From the NCBI RefSeq assembly GCF_000373925.1, contig NZ_KB892784.1:1-49410 (forward strand): a DNA stretch of 49,410 nucleotides, read 5' to 3'. The stretch comes from Actinopolymorpha alba DSM 45243. Lineage in GTDB: Bacteria; Actinomycetota; Actinomycetes; Propionibacteriales; Actinopolymorphaceae. Below the pieces are notes generated by a model, which was not told where the DNA came from, searched no databases, and saw only the letters and a list, made by a program, of their open reading frames with translations. The translations under genes were made by a program, and so were the position numbers. Of the stretch, positions 33,193 to 41,579 are shown piece after piece (position 1 is the first letter of the stretch; every line of letters starts with the position of its first letter).

Positions 33193-33843
33193 GTGCTGCT
33201 CCTCGCGTTCGACACCGCCACTCCGGCCGTCACGGTCGCCCTGCACGACGGCCGGTCGGTCCTGGCCACCTCGACCATCGTCGACGCCATGCGGCATGGA
33301 GAGCTGCTCGCACCCGGCATCGCGACGGTGTTGCGCGAGGCGGGGGCCGACCGGTCTGACCTGACCGGGATCGCGGTCGGTGTCGGGCCAGGCCCGTTCA
33401 CCGGGTTGCGGGTTGGCCTGGTCACCGCGCGGACGTTGGGCCACGTCCTGGACATTCCGGTCCATGGCGTGTGCACGCTCGACGTCCTCGCCGCGGCGGC
33501 GGAGGTCGACGAGGGGCAGGTCGGGTCGTTCCTGGTCGCGACGGACGCGCGGCGCAAGGAGGTCTACTGGGCGCGCTACTCCGACCGCCGCACCCGCGTC
33601 GACGGTCCACACGTGAGCCGACCCGCCGAGGTCGCCACCCCAGACGTGGTGGTGGGTCGCGGAGCGACGCTCTATCCGGACGCGTTTCCGAACGCCGCTG
33701 GTCCGCTCGACCCCTCGGCCGCCGACCTGGCCAGGCTGGTCGCGACTGGCTCGGTGCCGGTGCTGGAGCCGGTTCCCCTCTATCTCCGGCGCCCTGACGT
33801 GGCCGAGCCCACCGCCCGCAAGAGTGTCTTGACAGCGAGGTAA
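33193..33843 (+). CDS. tsaB: tRNA threonylcarbamoyladenosine biosynthesis protein TsaB
   Basis: 216 aa from GTG at 33193, the point where the ASKHA fold begins (VLLLAFDTATPAVTVALHDG). Further features: HGELLAPGIATVLREAGADR, and the diagnostic VGVGPGPFTGLRVGLVTART. TsaB is an inactive structural paralogue of TsaD and forms the core of the t6A complex with TsaD and TsaE. Followed after 12 bp by rimI. Confidence 0.95.
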   Translation: MLLLAFDTATPAVTVALHDGRSVLATSTIVDAMRHGELLAPGIATVLREAGADRSDLTGIAVGVGPGPFTGLRVGLVTARTLGHVLDIPVHGVCTLDVLAAAAEVDEGQVGSFLVATDARRKEVYWARYSDRRTRVDGPHVSRPAEVATPDVVVGRGATLYPDAFPNAAGPLDPSAADLARLVATGSVPVLEPVPLYLRRPDVAEPTARKSVLTAR

Positions 33844-33855
33844 GGACCCCCGGAG

Positions 33856-34314
33856 ATGGTCTCGCTTCGTCCGGCCCAGCCCGCGGATCTCACCGCGTTG
33901 CGGGAGCTCGAGACCGCCTGCTTCGGCCGCGAGGCCTGGGGCGAGCAGGCATTGCGGGGAGAGTTCGACGGCGTACCCGAGACGAGGTACGTACTGGTCG
34001 CCGAGGACGCCGGCGCGGTTGTCGGTTATGCCTCGCTGCTGGCCATCGACACCACGGCCGACGTCCAGCGGATCGCGGTCCGCCCCGACTGCCAGCGGCA
34101 CGGGATCGGACGGGGGCTCCTGGACGTGTTGGTGTGCGAGGCGCGGGACCGCGGCTGTGTCGAAGCGTTGCTGGAGGTACGCGACGACAATGCCGGCGCC
34201 ATCGCGATGTACGAGACGTTCGGCTTCGTCGTCATCGCCCGTCGTCGCGGCTATTACGGCGGGCAGGCTGATGCGCTCGTTCTCCGGCTCGCACTCGGCA
34301 GCACGCCCGGATAG
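33856..34314 (+). CDS. rimI: Ribosomal-protein-alanine N-acetyltransferase-like GNAT
   Basis: 152 aa. Compact single GNAT domain: LRPAQPADLTALRELETACF, VQRIAVRPDCQRHGIGRGLL (acetyl-CoA loop Q/RxxGxG), EVRDDNAGAIAMYETFGFVV, RRRGYYGGQADALVL. The position between tsaB and tsaD is the standard place of rimI. By family it acetylates protein N-termini such as that of S18, though activity in actinobacteria can be broader. Confidence 0.92.
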   Translation: MVSLRPAQPADLTALRELETACFGREAWGEQALRGEFDGVPETRYVLVAEDAGAVVGYASLLAIDTTADVQRIAVRPDCQRHGIGRGLLDVLVCEARDRGCVEALLEVRDDNAGAIAMYETFGFVVIARRRGYYGGQADALVLRLALGSTPG

Positions 34315-34402
34315 CGGCTGTCGCCGACCCGGCGGTGACGCCCCCGCGAGGTGCGTGGGGTGGCCGCTGTTGTTGGTGTTGCCGATGTCGGACGGCATCT
34401 CG

Positions 34403-34438
34403 GTAAACGTTGACATCCCGGCGGGCGCCTCCTAGCTT
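34403..34438 (+). promoter_or_regulatory. Promoter with overlapping LacI-type operator before the solitary binding-protein gene
   Basis: TTGACA (34410-34415), 17 bp, TAGCTT (34433-34438) is a near-consensus promoter. GTAAACGTTGAC (34403-34414) overlaps the -35. It is a palindrome around AACGTT with two mismatches, the core typical of LacI-family operators. Predicted initiation near 34445 leaves about 155 nt of leader before the gene. No LacI gene is in the window. Confidence 0.55.
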
Positions 34439-34600
34439 CTACCAGAAATCGATTGCCAGAGGCTCCGGTACCTCCGCGTAGACCACGCCATCGGAGCGGC
34501 CGGCACGAGAACCTGAATATTCGACTGCCACCTCCCTCACGTGTCGCTGCCCCGCGGACCTCCGCCTCGCGGCGCGGAACGTCCACAGTGGAAGGAAAGA

Positions 34601-36733
34601 ATGGACAATCGAGATGGGCTCAGCCGGCGAACCCTCCTGCACCTCTCGGCGGCAACCGCCGGAGGCGTGATCCTGGCCGGCTGTACGGCCGGAAACCAAC
34701 CCGGTGGCAGCGGTAACAGCAAGGCGAGCCCGACCAGTTCGGCGCCGCCAACTGTCAAGGGTTCGAAGACCACCGCCCTACCGATTCCGTCCGCATTCAA
34801 GGAAGCCCCCGAGCTGGCGAAACTCGTTGCCGCCGGCAAGCTCCCGCCTGTCAAGGACAGGTTGCCAACCAAGCCGTACGTCGTTCCGCACAACTGGATC
34901 AAGCCAGGAAAGTACGGCGGCGCGATCAGCACAGTGACCTCCGCGAGTGATTCGACGACCCACGCGGAGTTCATGTACGGCCATTCACTGTTGCGCTGGC
35001 TCAATGATGGAAAGGACATCGCGTCGGGCCTGGTCGAGAGCTGGGATTCCAACGCTGACGCCACCGAGTGGACGTTGCACTTCAGGGACGGGCTGAAGTG
35101 GTCGGACGGTCAACCGTGGTCCACCGAGGACATCATGTTCTGGTGGGAGGACATGGTCCTCAACGAGGAGCACGGAGAGGTGCCGCCAGACGAGGCACGG
35201 TCGGGCAAGGGCACGCTCATGACGATGACGGCGCCCGACAAGCTCACGATCGTGATGAAGTTCGACGCACCGGCTCCGTTGACCGCCGACCGGCTGGCGA
35301 TGTGGGTCAAACGCGGCAACGGTCCGGTGTGGATGGAACCCAAGCACTACATGAAGCAGTTCCATCCGAAGTACAACAAGAAGGTCCCTAAGGACTGGGC
35401 CACCGACAAGGGCGAGTTCGACGACAAGCGGGCATGGATCCGTAATCCCGACTGCCCGACCATGACCGGCTGGAAGTGCAAGTCGTTCAGCGAGGGTCGT
35501 CGGGTCGTGTTCGAGCGCAACCCTTATTACTGGTGCGTTTCTCCAGACGGCGCACAGCTGCCATACATCGACACCATCAACTTCAACGTCGTCCAGAATG
35601 CCGAAGTCCAGAAGCTCCAGGCGGTCGAGGGCAAGCTGAACTTCCTCTACGCGGGGTTCACCTCGATCTTTCTCAGCGACATCTCCGCGCTGAAGCAGGC
35701 CGAGGCCAAGACCAAGCTGAAGGTGCTCCTCTGGGACGCAGGGGACGGCAGTGGCTCACTGGTGTTCTTCAACCAGGACTACCACGACGCCAAGATGCGA
35801 GGGCTGATCCGCAACCCGAAGTTCCGGCAGGCGCTTTCGTATGCGTACAACCGTAAGGACGTCCAGAAGTCCGTCTATTACAACACCGGTGAGCTGACGA
35901 CCGGAACGATGAGCCCCAAGGGCATTGAGTTCCACGTCAACGACGAGGGTAAGCAGGTCTACAAGAGCTGGCGGGACAGCTACGTGAAATACGATCCCGA
36001 GCTGGCCAAGAAGATCCTGGACGAGATCGGTGTGGTCGACAAGGACGGTGACGGCAAGCGGGAGATGCCCGACGGATCCAAGCTCGTCGTCCGTCTGGAC
36101 TACCAGGCAGATGCCTCATCCGAGCACGTGAAGAAGAACACGCTTCTCAAGCGCGACTGGGACGCGATCGGCGTCGACACCCGGATGAACCCCGTCGCGC
36201 CCGAAGGGTTCGGGGATCAGTGGCGGTTCGGAAAGCTGATGACCCACACGACGTGGGAGACCGGCGATGGTCCTAACTGTCTGGTCTACCCGCAGTGGAT
36301 GGTGCCGATCGAGTCGTCGCGATGGGCGCCGCTGCAGGGGGAGTTCTACAACGTCCGGGGCACGCCCAAGGAGAAGGCGGAAAAGAACGTCGATCCCTAC
36401 AAGCGGACCCCGCCGCGGATGGAACCCGTGCCGGATGGTCCGGTCGAGCGGTTGTGGAAGCTGTACGACCAGAGCAAGATCGAGCCCGACGAGATGAAGC
36501 GGCACCAGCTCGTGTGGGAAATGATCAAGATTCACATCACGGACGGCCCGTACCTGTTGGGTGTGTGCGCCAACACGCCGTACATCGTTCTCGTCCATGA
36601 GGACATGAAGAACGTGCCGGCCAAGGAGAATCTCGCTATGGGTGGTTTCGCGGCACCGTGGATCCACCCGACCCCGGCGGTCTACGACCCCGAGACGTGG
36701 TTCTGGGACAACCCCGAGCAACACCAGCAGTAA
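34601..36733 (+). CDS. Family-5 (oligopeptide-type) ABC transporter substrate-binding lipoprotein
   Basis: 710 aa from ATG at 34601, with GGAAGGAAAG just before it; an earlier in-frame ATG has no signal sequence directly behind it. The signal has a twin-arginine pair and a good lipobox: LSRRTLLHLSAATAGGVILA followed by GC. The mature part has the SBP_bac_5 order: WIKPGKYGGAISTVTSASDS, LRWLNDGKDIASGLVESWD, WTLHFRDGLKWSDGQPW, then NPKFRQALSYAYNRKDVQKS. At 710 aa it is longer than DppA/OppA (about 540), as often seen for actinobacterial proteins that bind oligosaccharides or plant-derived glycans. No permease or ATPase genes adjoin it. A LacI-type operator on its promoter argues for a sugar rather than a peptide ligand. 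Confidence 0.87.
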   Translation: MDNRDGLSRRTLLHLSAATAGGVILAGCTAGNQPGGSGNSKASPTSSAPPTVKGSKTTALPIPSAFKEAPELAKLVAAGKLPPVKDRLPTKPYVVPHNWIKPGKYGGAISTVTSASDSTTHAEFMYGHSLLRWLNDGKDIASGLVESWDSNADATEWTLHFRDGLKWSDGQPWSTEDIMFWWEDMVLNEEHGEVPPDEARSGKGTLMTMTAPDKLTIVMKFDAPAPLTADRLAMWVKRGNGPVWMEPKHYMKQFHPKYNKKVPKDWATDKGEFDDKRAWIRNPDCPTMTGWKCKSFSEGRRVVFERNPYYWCVSPDGAQLPYIDTINFNVVQNAEVQKLQAVEGKLNFLYAGFTSIFLSDISALKQAEAKTKLKVLLWDAGDGSGSLVFFNQDYHDAKMRGLIRNPKFRQALSYAYNRKDVQKSVYYNTGELTTGTMSPKGIEFHVNDEGKQVYKSWRDSYVKYDPELAKKILDEIGVVDKDGDGKREMPDGSKLVVRLDYQADASSEHVKKNTLLKRDWDAIGVDTRMNPVAPEGFGDQWRFGKLMTHTTWETGDGPNCLVYPQWMVPIESSRWAPLQGEFYNVRGTPKEKAEKNVDPYKRTPPRMEPVPDGPVERLWKLYDQSKIEPDEMKRHQLVWEMIKIHITDGPYLLGVCANTPYIVLVHEDMKNVPAKENLAMGGFAAPWIHPTPAVYDPETWFWDNPEQHQQ

Positions 36734-36764
36734 TGAGGTCGCGCGGATAGGGACGTAGCCAGCC

Positions 36765-36794
36765 GGAGAGGCCCCGGCAACCCAGGGCCTCTCC
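36765..36794 (+). terminator. Hairpin terminator after the solitary binding-protein gene
   Basis: GGAGAGGCCC (36765-36774) pairs perfectly with GGGCCTCTCC (36785-36794) over a 10-nt loop. It lies 32 bp after the stop at 36733. No U-run follows, which is common for high-GC actinobacterial terminators. Confidence 0.7.
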
Positions 36795-36865
36795 GCGGGC
36801 GTCGGTCGTGCTGTACTTCGTGGTGGACACGAAGGCCGTCGAGACGCCGCTGGAGCAGATTCATC

Positions 36866-37912
36866 ATGACGAGCGAGCCGCTGGTGCTCGGGATCGAGAC
36901 GTCCTGTGACGAAACCGGCGTCGGGATCGTCCGTGGCGGCACGCTGCTGGCCGACGCGGTGGCGTCGAGTCTGGACGAACACGCCCGCTTCGGCGGTGTC
37001 GTACCCGAGGTGGCGAGCCGGGCGCATCTGGAGGCGATGGTCCCCGCGCTGGAGCGGGCCAGCCGCGAGGCCGGCGTACGCCTGGACGACGTGGACGCGG
37101 TGGCGGTGACCAGCGGGCCGGGGCTCGCGGGTGCCCTCCTGGTCGGGGTCGCGTCCGCGAAGGCGCTCGCACTCGGGCTCGGGAAGCCGTTGTTCGGTGT
37201 CAACCACCTGGCCGCACACGTCGCGGTTGACACCCTCGAGCACGGCCCGCTGCCCCAACCCTGCATCGCGCTGCTCGTGTCGGGGGGACATTCCTCCCTG
37301 CTCCTCGTCGAGGATGTCACGCAGACGGTCACGCCGCTCGGCGCCACCATTGACGACGCGGCCGGTGAGGCATTCGACAAGGTGGCGCGCCTGCTCGGAT
37401 TGCCGTTCCCGGGCGGGCCTTACGTCGATCGGGCGGCAAGGACGGGGGATCCGGCGTACGTCGTCTTCCCACGCGGGCTCACGAGCCCACGCGATCTTGA
37501 ACGCCACCGGTTCGACTTCTCCTTCTCCGGCCTCAAGACCGCGGTCGCACGCTGGGTCGAGACCCGGGAACGCGAGGGCCAGCCGGTGCCGGTAGACGAT
37601 GTCGCGGCGGCGTTCCAGGAGGCGGTCTGCGACGTGCTGGTGCGCAAGGCGCTGGATGCCTGCCGTACCCACGGCGTCAACGACCTGCTCATCGGTGGCG
37701 GCGTGGCTGCCAACTCCAGGTTGCGGGCGATGGCGGAGGAACGCTGTGGCGCCGCGGGAGTTCGCGTGCGGGTCCCAAGGCCCAAGCTGTGCACCGACAA
37801 CGGCGCGATGGTCGCCGCTTTGGGAGCACAGATGGTGGCGCGTGGGCGTACGCCGTCGGGCCTCGACCTCCTCGCAGACTCCTCCATGCCGGTGACCGTC
37901 GTCGCGCGTTGA
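36866..37912 (+). CDS. tsaD: tRNA N6-adenosine threonylcarbamoyltransferase
   Basis: 348 aa. Catalyses transfer of the threonylcarbamoyl group onto A37 of ANN-decoding tRNAs. ASKHA fold: [18 protein letters not shown], the metal-binding His pair in [43 protein letters not shown], and [13 protein letters not shown] with metal-binding Asp near the end. Complete length. The binding-protein gene and its terminator separate it from tsaB-rimI, so it probably has its own promoter in 36795-36865. Confidence 0.97.
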   Translation: MTSEPLVLGIETSCDETGVGIVRGGTLLADAVASSLDEHARFGGVVPEVASRAHLEAMVPALERASREAGVRLDDVDAVAVTSGPGLAGALLVGVASAKALALGLGKPLFGVNHLAAHVAVDTLEHGPLPQPCIALLVSGGHSSLLLVEDVTQTVTPLGATIDDAAGEAFDKVARLLGLPFPGGPYVDRAARTGDPAYVVFPRGLTSPRDLERHRFDFSFSGLKTAVARWVETREREGQPVPVDDVAAAFQEAVCDVLVRKALDACRTHGVNDLLIGGGVAANSRLRAMAEERCGAAGVRVRVPRPKLCTDNGAMVAALGAQMVARGRTPSGLDLLADSSMPVTVVAR

Positions 37913-37944
37913 CAGCGGTTCGTTGACAGCAGGCCGTTGACAGC
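37908..37944. repeat. Three 14-bp-spaced copies of GTTGACAGC at the tsaD 3' end
   Basis: GTTGACAGC begins at 37908, 37922 and 37936, a period of 14 bp. The first copy contains the tsaD stop codon TGA. Each copy contains TTGACA, the -35 consensus. A terminator-like hairpin follows 7 bp later. Confidence 0.7.
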
Positions 37945-37950
37945 GGGCAA

Positions 37951-37978
37951 GGCGGTTTTGCCTTTTTAGGCAGCCGCC
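37951..37978 (+). terminator. Terminator-like hairpin after tsaD
   Basis: GGCGG (37951-37955) pairs with CCGCC (37974-37978) and TGCC (37959-37962) with GGCA (37969-37972), with a small internal loop and a U-rich loop. The stem is followed by cagcttgacg, without a U-run. Confidence 0.6.
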
Positions 37979-38073
37979 CAGCTTGACGATTGATCTTCAC
38001 CGGAACAGGAAAAGGGAACCTCCAGGAGGCCTAGGACCCGCCTTCACGGTCGAAGGAAGCAACAGGAGCCGCC

Positions 38074-39081
38074 ATGGCGACCAATGCGGCGACACAACCG
38101 GCGGCTCTGCCCGGCCCTCGGCCGGGCAAAAATATGGCATGGGTGCCCGGTGGGACGTTCCAGATGGGCTCCGACGACTTCTATCCCGAAGAGGCTCCGG
38201 CTCGTTCCGTCGTGGTCGCGGGTTTCTGGATGGACGAACATCCGGTCACGGTGGCGGAGTTCCGGCGTTTCGTCCGGGCCACCGGCTACGTCACGTTGGC
38301 CGAGCGGCGGGTATCACCGAACCTCTACCCGGCCGTCGATCCGCGGTTACGCCAACCCGGATCGCTGGTCTTTCATATGACCCCTGGGCCGGTTGATCTT
38401 TCCGACTACCGGTCGTGGTGGTCGTTCGTGCCGGATGCGTCCTGGCGGCGACCGGAAGGGCCGGGGAGTTCGGCCCATGGCCGCGAACGCCATCCAGTCA
38501 CTCATGTCGCGTACGAAGACGCGCAGGCGTACGCCACCTGGGCGGGCAAACGCCTGCCGACCGAAGCGGAGTGGGAGTACGCCGCGCGGGGCGGGCTCGA
38601 CGGCGCGATCTATGCGTGGGGCGACGAGTTCAGCCCGAACGGGTACGTGATGGCGAACACCTGGCAGGGCCATTTTCCGTGGCAGAACGCACAGACCGGG
38701 TACGACAGCACCTCTCCCGTCATCAGATACCCGCCCAACGGCTACGGGCTGTATGACATGACGGGGAACGTCTGGGAATGGACCAGCGATCTCTTCGCGT
38801 TCCAGCCGTCCACGCGGGATGCGAAGGCGAGCTGCGCGCCCTACCGCTGGGGGATACACCTTCCCCAACAGCGCACCGGCGAAGCTCCGACGGATGGCGA
38901 CGCCGGACGCGAGGGAGGAGCGAACCGACCCGCGGTCCGGGTGATCAAGGGTGGGTCGTACCTCTGCTCACCGACCTACTGTCTGCGCTACCGGCCGGCG
39001 GCCAGGCAGGGTCTCCCGGCCGACTCGGCCGCCTGCCATCTGGGATTCCGTTGCGTCGTAGGCCCGCAGAGCCTGCGCTGA
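38074..39081 (+). CDS. Formylglycine-generating enzyme (sulfatase-activating, SUMF1-type)
   Basis: 335 aa, ATG with AGGAG 6-8 nt upstream. FGE fold: MAWVPGGTFQMGSDDFYPEE at the start, FWMDEHPVTVAEFRRFVRAT, HPVTHVAYEDAQAYATWAGK, RLPTEAEWEYAARGG, GLYDMTGNVWEWTSD and GFRCV at the end. The copper-binding active-site pair is intact: GGSYLCSPTYCLRYR with Cys298 and Cys303 in the CxxxxC spacing of true FGEs. It should therefore oxidise Cys to formylglycine in a sulfatase, rather than be one of the many SUMF1-like proteins without the cysteines. No sulfatase gene is in the window. Confidence 0.9.
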   Translation: MATNAATQPAALPGPRPGKNMAWVPGGTFQMGSDDFYPEEAPARSVVVAGFWMDEHPVTVAEFRRFVRATGYVTLAERRVSPNLYPAVDPRLRQPGSLVFHMTPGPVDLSDYRSWWSFVPDASWRRPEGPGSSAHGRERHPVTHVAYEDAQAYATWAGKRLPTEAEWEYAARGGLDGAIYAWGDEFSPNGYVMANTWQGHFPWQNAQTGYDSTSPVIRYPPNGYGLYDMTGNVWEWTSDLFAFQPSTRDAKASCAPYRWGIHLPQQRTGEAPTDGDAGREGGANRPAVRVIKGGSYLCSPTYCLRYRPAARQGLPADSAACHLGFRCVVGPQSLR

Positions 39082-39098
39082 CAGGAACGCGCGCCCGC

Positions 39099-39104
39099 TA
39101 GCCT
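39099..39104 (+). promoter_or_regulatory. Candidate -10 hexamer (TAGCCT) for a leaderless dapD mRNA
   Basis: TAGCCT lies 7 nt before the GTG at 39112; no RBS is seen in tttgact. Same hexamer and spacing as before tsaB. Confidence 0.5.
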
Positions 39105-39111
39105 TTTGACT

Positions 39112-39939
39112 GTGCCCGTGCCTGAGCTTGCTGAGCGGATCGAAGACCTGTGGCAACGCCGGACGGAGGTCGCTCCCGACGATCCGGCCGCCGTGGCCGC
39201 CGTCCATGAGGCGATCAACCTGCTCGACACTGGCCAGGCGCGGGTGGCCGAGATCGTCGACGACGAGGTCGTCGTCCACCAGTGGCTGAAGCTCGCCATC
39301 CTCCTGCTGTTCTCGCAGGCCAGGATGGAGACGACCGAGTTGGGGCCGTTCGAGTACGCCGACCGGATCCCGCTCAAGCGCGGCTACCAGGCGCGCGGCG
39401 TACGGGTGGTCCCCGGTGCCTCCGCACGCTGGGGCAGCTACCAGGCACCCGGCGTGGTGATGATGCCGAGTTACATCAACATCGGCGCGTACGTCGGCGA
39501 GAACACCATGGTCGACACCTGGGCCACAGTCGGCTCGTGTGCCCAGGTGGGCCGCAACGTCCACCTCTCCGGCGGGGTCGGCCTCGGCGGCGTCCTCGAA
39601 CCCCCGATGGCGGCGCCAGTGGTCATCGAGGACGACGCCTTCGTCGGGAGCCGGTGCATGATCACCAACGGCGCCCGGGTCGGGAGGGGCGCCGTCCTCG
39701 GGTCAGGCGTCATCCTGAACGACTCGATTCCGGTGATCGACGCGGAGACCGGGGTGGAGCTCAGCCGCGGCGTCGTCCCGCCCTGGACGGTCGCCGTCTT
39801 CGCGACCCGGCCGCGGGAGTTCGGCGGCGGCACCTTCGGGCTCCCGTGCGTCCTGGTGATCAAGCGCCTGGCTGAGGGAGAACGCCACGACAAGGCGGCG
39901 CTCAACGACGTACTCCGCGGCCACGGCGTGGCCCTCTGA
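39112..39939 (+). CDS. dapD: 2,3,4,5-tetrahydropyridine-2,6-dicarboxylate N-succinyltransferase
   Basis: 275 aa from GTG at 39112 (a GTG two codons later and a TTG two codons earlier are alternatives). Left-handed beta-helix enzyme of the succinylase branch of lysine/diaminopimelate synthesis. Conserved core: VRVVPGASARWGSYQAPGVV, MMPSYINIGAYVGENTMVDT, WATVGSCAQVGRNVHLSGGV, then GLGGVLEPPMAAPVVIEDDA. The length and motif string match the E. coli-type DapD (274 aa); the mycobacterial type is longer and differs in these segments. N-terminal helices (AERIEDLWQRRTEV) are present. Convergent with the propeller gene at 39987. Confidence 0.93.
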   Translation: MPVPELAERIEDLWQRRTEVAPDDPAAVAAVHEAINLLDTGQARVAEIVDDEVVVHQWLKLAILLLFSQARMETTELGPFEYADRIPLKRGYQARGVRVVPGASARWGSYQAPGVVMMPSYINIGAYVGENTMVDTWATVGSCAQVGRNVHLSGGVGLGGVLEPPMAAPVVIEDDAFVGSRCMITNGARVGRGAVLGSGVILNDSIPVIDAETGVELSRGVVPPWTVAVFATRPREFGGGTFGLPCVLVIKRLAEGERHDKAALNDVLRGHGVAL

Positions 39940-39986
39940 GCGGATCGGCCCTGTGAGCGGATCAGCCTTGGCTCGGATCCGTGGGC

Positions 39987-41114
39987 TTATGGGTGGGGTA
40001 GGACGTACGGCGACCGCGGGTCCTCGTCGGGGGAGTGCCGGCGGATCGGGGTGGCGCGTTCGCAGGCGCCACCGACCGAGCAGCGCACCAGCGCCACCTT
40101 GGTGCCCGTCCACGCGTCGAAGAGCAGCCAGCCCGGCCGCTCCCAGACGACCTGCTGGGTGAGCCCAACGTCCAGTTGGAGGCGGCGTACGCCCGTGGTG
40201 GCGCTGACGATCAGCAACTCGCTGAACCCCAGCCCATCGGAGCGGGAGTCGACCGCGACCGCCTGCCTGCCGTCAGGGGAGAAGCTGATCGGGGTGATCT
40301 CGCAGCTGCGCCACAGGTCGGTGAGGTCGAAGAAGTCGACCCTGGCCGTCGCGACGCAGGGCCGGTCCTGCTGGTCGTAGTCGCGGACGAACGCCGCGAG
40401 GCCGCGAGCCTCGGACACCGCTGTCACGCCGACGCTGCTGGCGAAGTTCGTGATCATGTCGGAGTCGGGTTCGTACGCCGCGACGTCGGCGCGGGGTCCC
40501 TCGGGAGTCAGCAGGAATCCCAGCTCGTAGTTGAGGTACCCGACCGGCGTGTAGTCGGCCCTGGTGACCAGCCCGACGGTGACGCCGTCGGAGTCGGGCT
40601 GGCCGTCTCCGTGGCCGCTGTAGAGGTTGACGACATTGGCGCCGTCCGGGGGGACCAGGCTTTTCGTCCACAGGAACCGGTCGCGGTCCGCTCGCCCGCC
40701 CGGTGCCGAGACGCGTCCCTTGTCGAGGATCGTGGAGCGTCCGTTCGGGCGTACGAAGTCGAGCCGCCAGGTGCCCGCCTGCTCGTCGAACGGGCTGCGG
40801 ATGACGTACCCGTCGGTGAGCTTGATGAACGACTCGGCGCGCGTGCCGCCGCTCAGCCGGACTGTGGTCGCACCATCGTGGAGCGTCTGGTCGGCTATCC
40901 AGGGGACGGCCGGTGGGCGCCCCTGCTGGAGATGCCGGACGTCGACCGTACGCCGCGACTTGTCCGGAAGCCCCTGGCGCGCGACAGCTGGCGCGTCGTC
41001 GGTCCCGGCGCCCGCAGGGGCTGCGGCGAGGATTGTCAGGGCCGCGAGTCCGGTCGCGAGTACGCCGGCCAGGCCGCCACCGAGGACCCGCCTGGAGAGG
41101 GGCGAACGACGCAT
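39987..41114 (-). CDS. Secreted beta-propeller-like protein, paralogue of the sigma-linked propeller
   Basis: 375 aa, ATG at 41114 with GAGGAG upstream. Signal peptide: MRRSPLSRRVLGGGLAGVLA then a hydrophobic run to APAGAG near residue 36. The rest is repeated beta-strand blades with WD40-like turns (SPFDEQAGTWRLDF, ITPISFSPDGRQAVAVDSRS). Its C-terminus (LVRCSVGGACERATP, then PYVLPHP) matches that of the protein at 42513-43763 (LVRCSMTGACELALG, PYQLPSR), and both begin the propeller with a VPWIADQ/IPWLAEQ block. The cytoplasmic anti-sigma part is absent, so this copy is exported and free. It may bind the same ligand or modulate the sensor; inference only. Confidence 0.75.
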   Translation of the reverse strand: MRRSPLSRRVLGGGLAGVLATGLAALTILAAAPAGAGTDDAPAVARQGLPDKSRRTVDVRHLQQGRPPAVPWIADQTLHDGATTVRLSGGTRAESFIKLTDGYVIRSPFDEQAGTWRLDFVRPNGRSTILDKGRVSAPGGRADRDRFLWTKSLVPPDGANVVNLYSGHGDGQPDSDGVTVGLVTRADYTPVGYLNYELGFLLTPEGPRADVAAYEPDSDMITNFASSVGVTAVSEARGLAAFVRDYDQQDRPCVATARVDFFDLTDLWRSCEITPISFSPDGRQAVAVDSRSDGLGFSELLIVSATTGVRRLQLDVGLTQQVVWERPGWLLFDAWTGTKVALVRCSVGGACERATPIRRHSPDEDPRSPYVLPHP

Positions 41115-41180
41115 GGAGCTTCTCCTCGGATTGATGGGAAAAGGGTCGTACCAAAGAAGCTCTTCCCCACCGTGACACCC

Positions 41181-41570
41181 TCATGCGAGCCGGAGCCGCC
41201 GGAGAAGGCGGCTCACCGGGCCGGCGGGCCTTCGGGGACCGGGCTCGGGTCCGGTGACGACCGGGAGTCCGGCGGCCGCCCACGCCTTCGTGCCGCCACG
41301 GAGTGAGACCGCCGTACGGCCTTGTCGAGCGAGACGTTCGGCGCCTTGGCGCGAGCGGTTCCCCATCGAGCACGCCGTGACCACCTCACCCCGTGGGAGC
41401 GTGCCGGCCCGGACCGGGATGCGGTCCAGCGGGACGTTGAGGGCCCCCGGGATGTGTCCGGCGGCGTACTCTTCCGCGGTGCGTACGTCGACGATCGGGT
41501 CCCCGGCTTCCCACCGGGCGCGCGCGGCGGCGACATCGATCTCCTCGACGGCCTCGGGATCCGGGTGCAT
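41181..41570 (-). CDS. Rhodanese-like sulfurtransferase
   Basis: 129 aa from ATG at 41570 (GAAGG 6 nt upstream; the codon two before is TTG). Single rhodanese domain: IVDVRTAEEYAAGHIPGALN, then active-site loop ACSMGNRS with Cys67 as the persulfide carrier, and LRGGTKAWAAAGLPVV. A basic tail (RLLRRLRL) follows. The start lies about 10 bp after the carbonic anhydrase stop, so the two are cotranscribed and probably coupled. Sulfur transfer or detoxification; acceptor unknown. Confidence 0.92.
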   Translation of the reverse strand: MHPDPEAVEEIDVAAARARWEAGDPIVDVRTAEEYAAGHIPGALNVPLDRIPVRAGTLPRGEVVTACSMGNRSRQGAERLARQGRTAVSLRGGTKAWAAAGLPVVTGPEPGPRRPAGPVSRLLRRLRLA

Positions 41571-41579
41571 CGGCAACCT

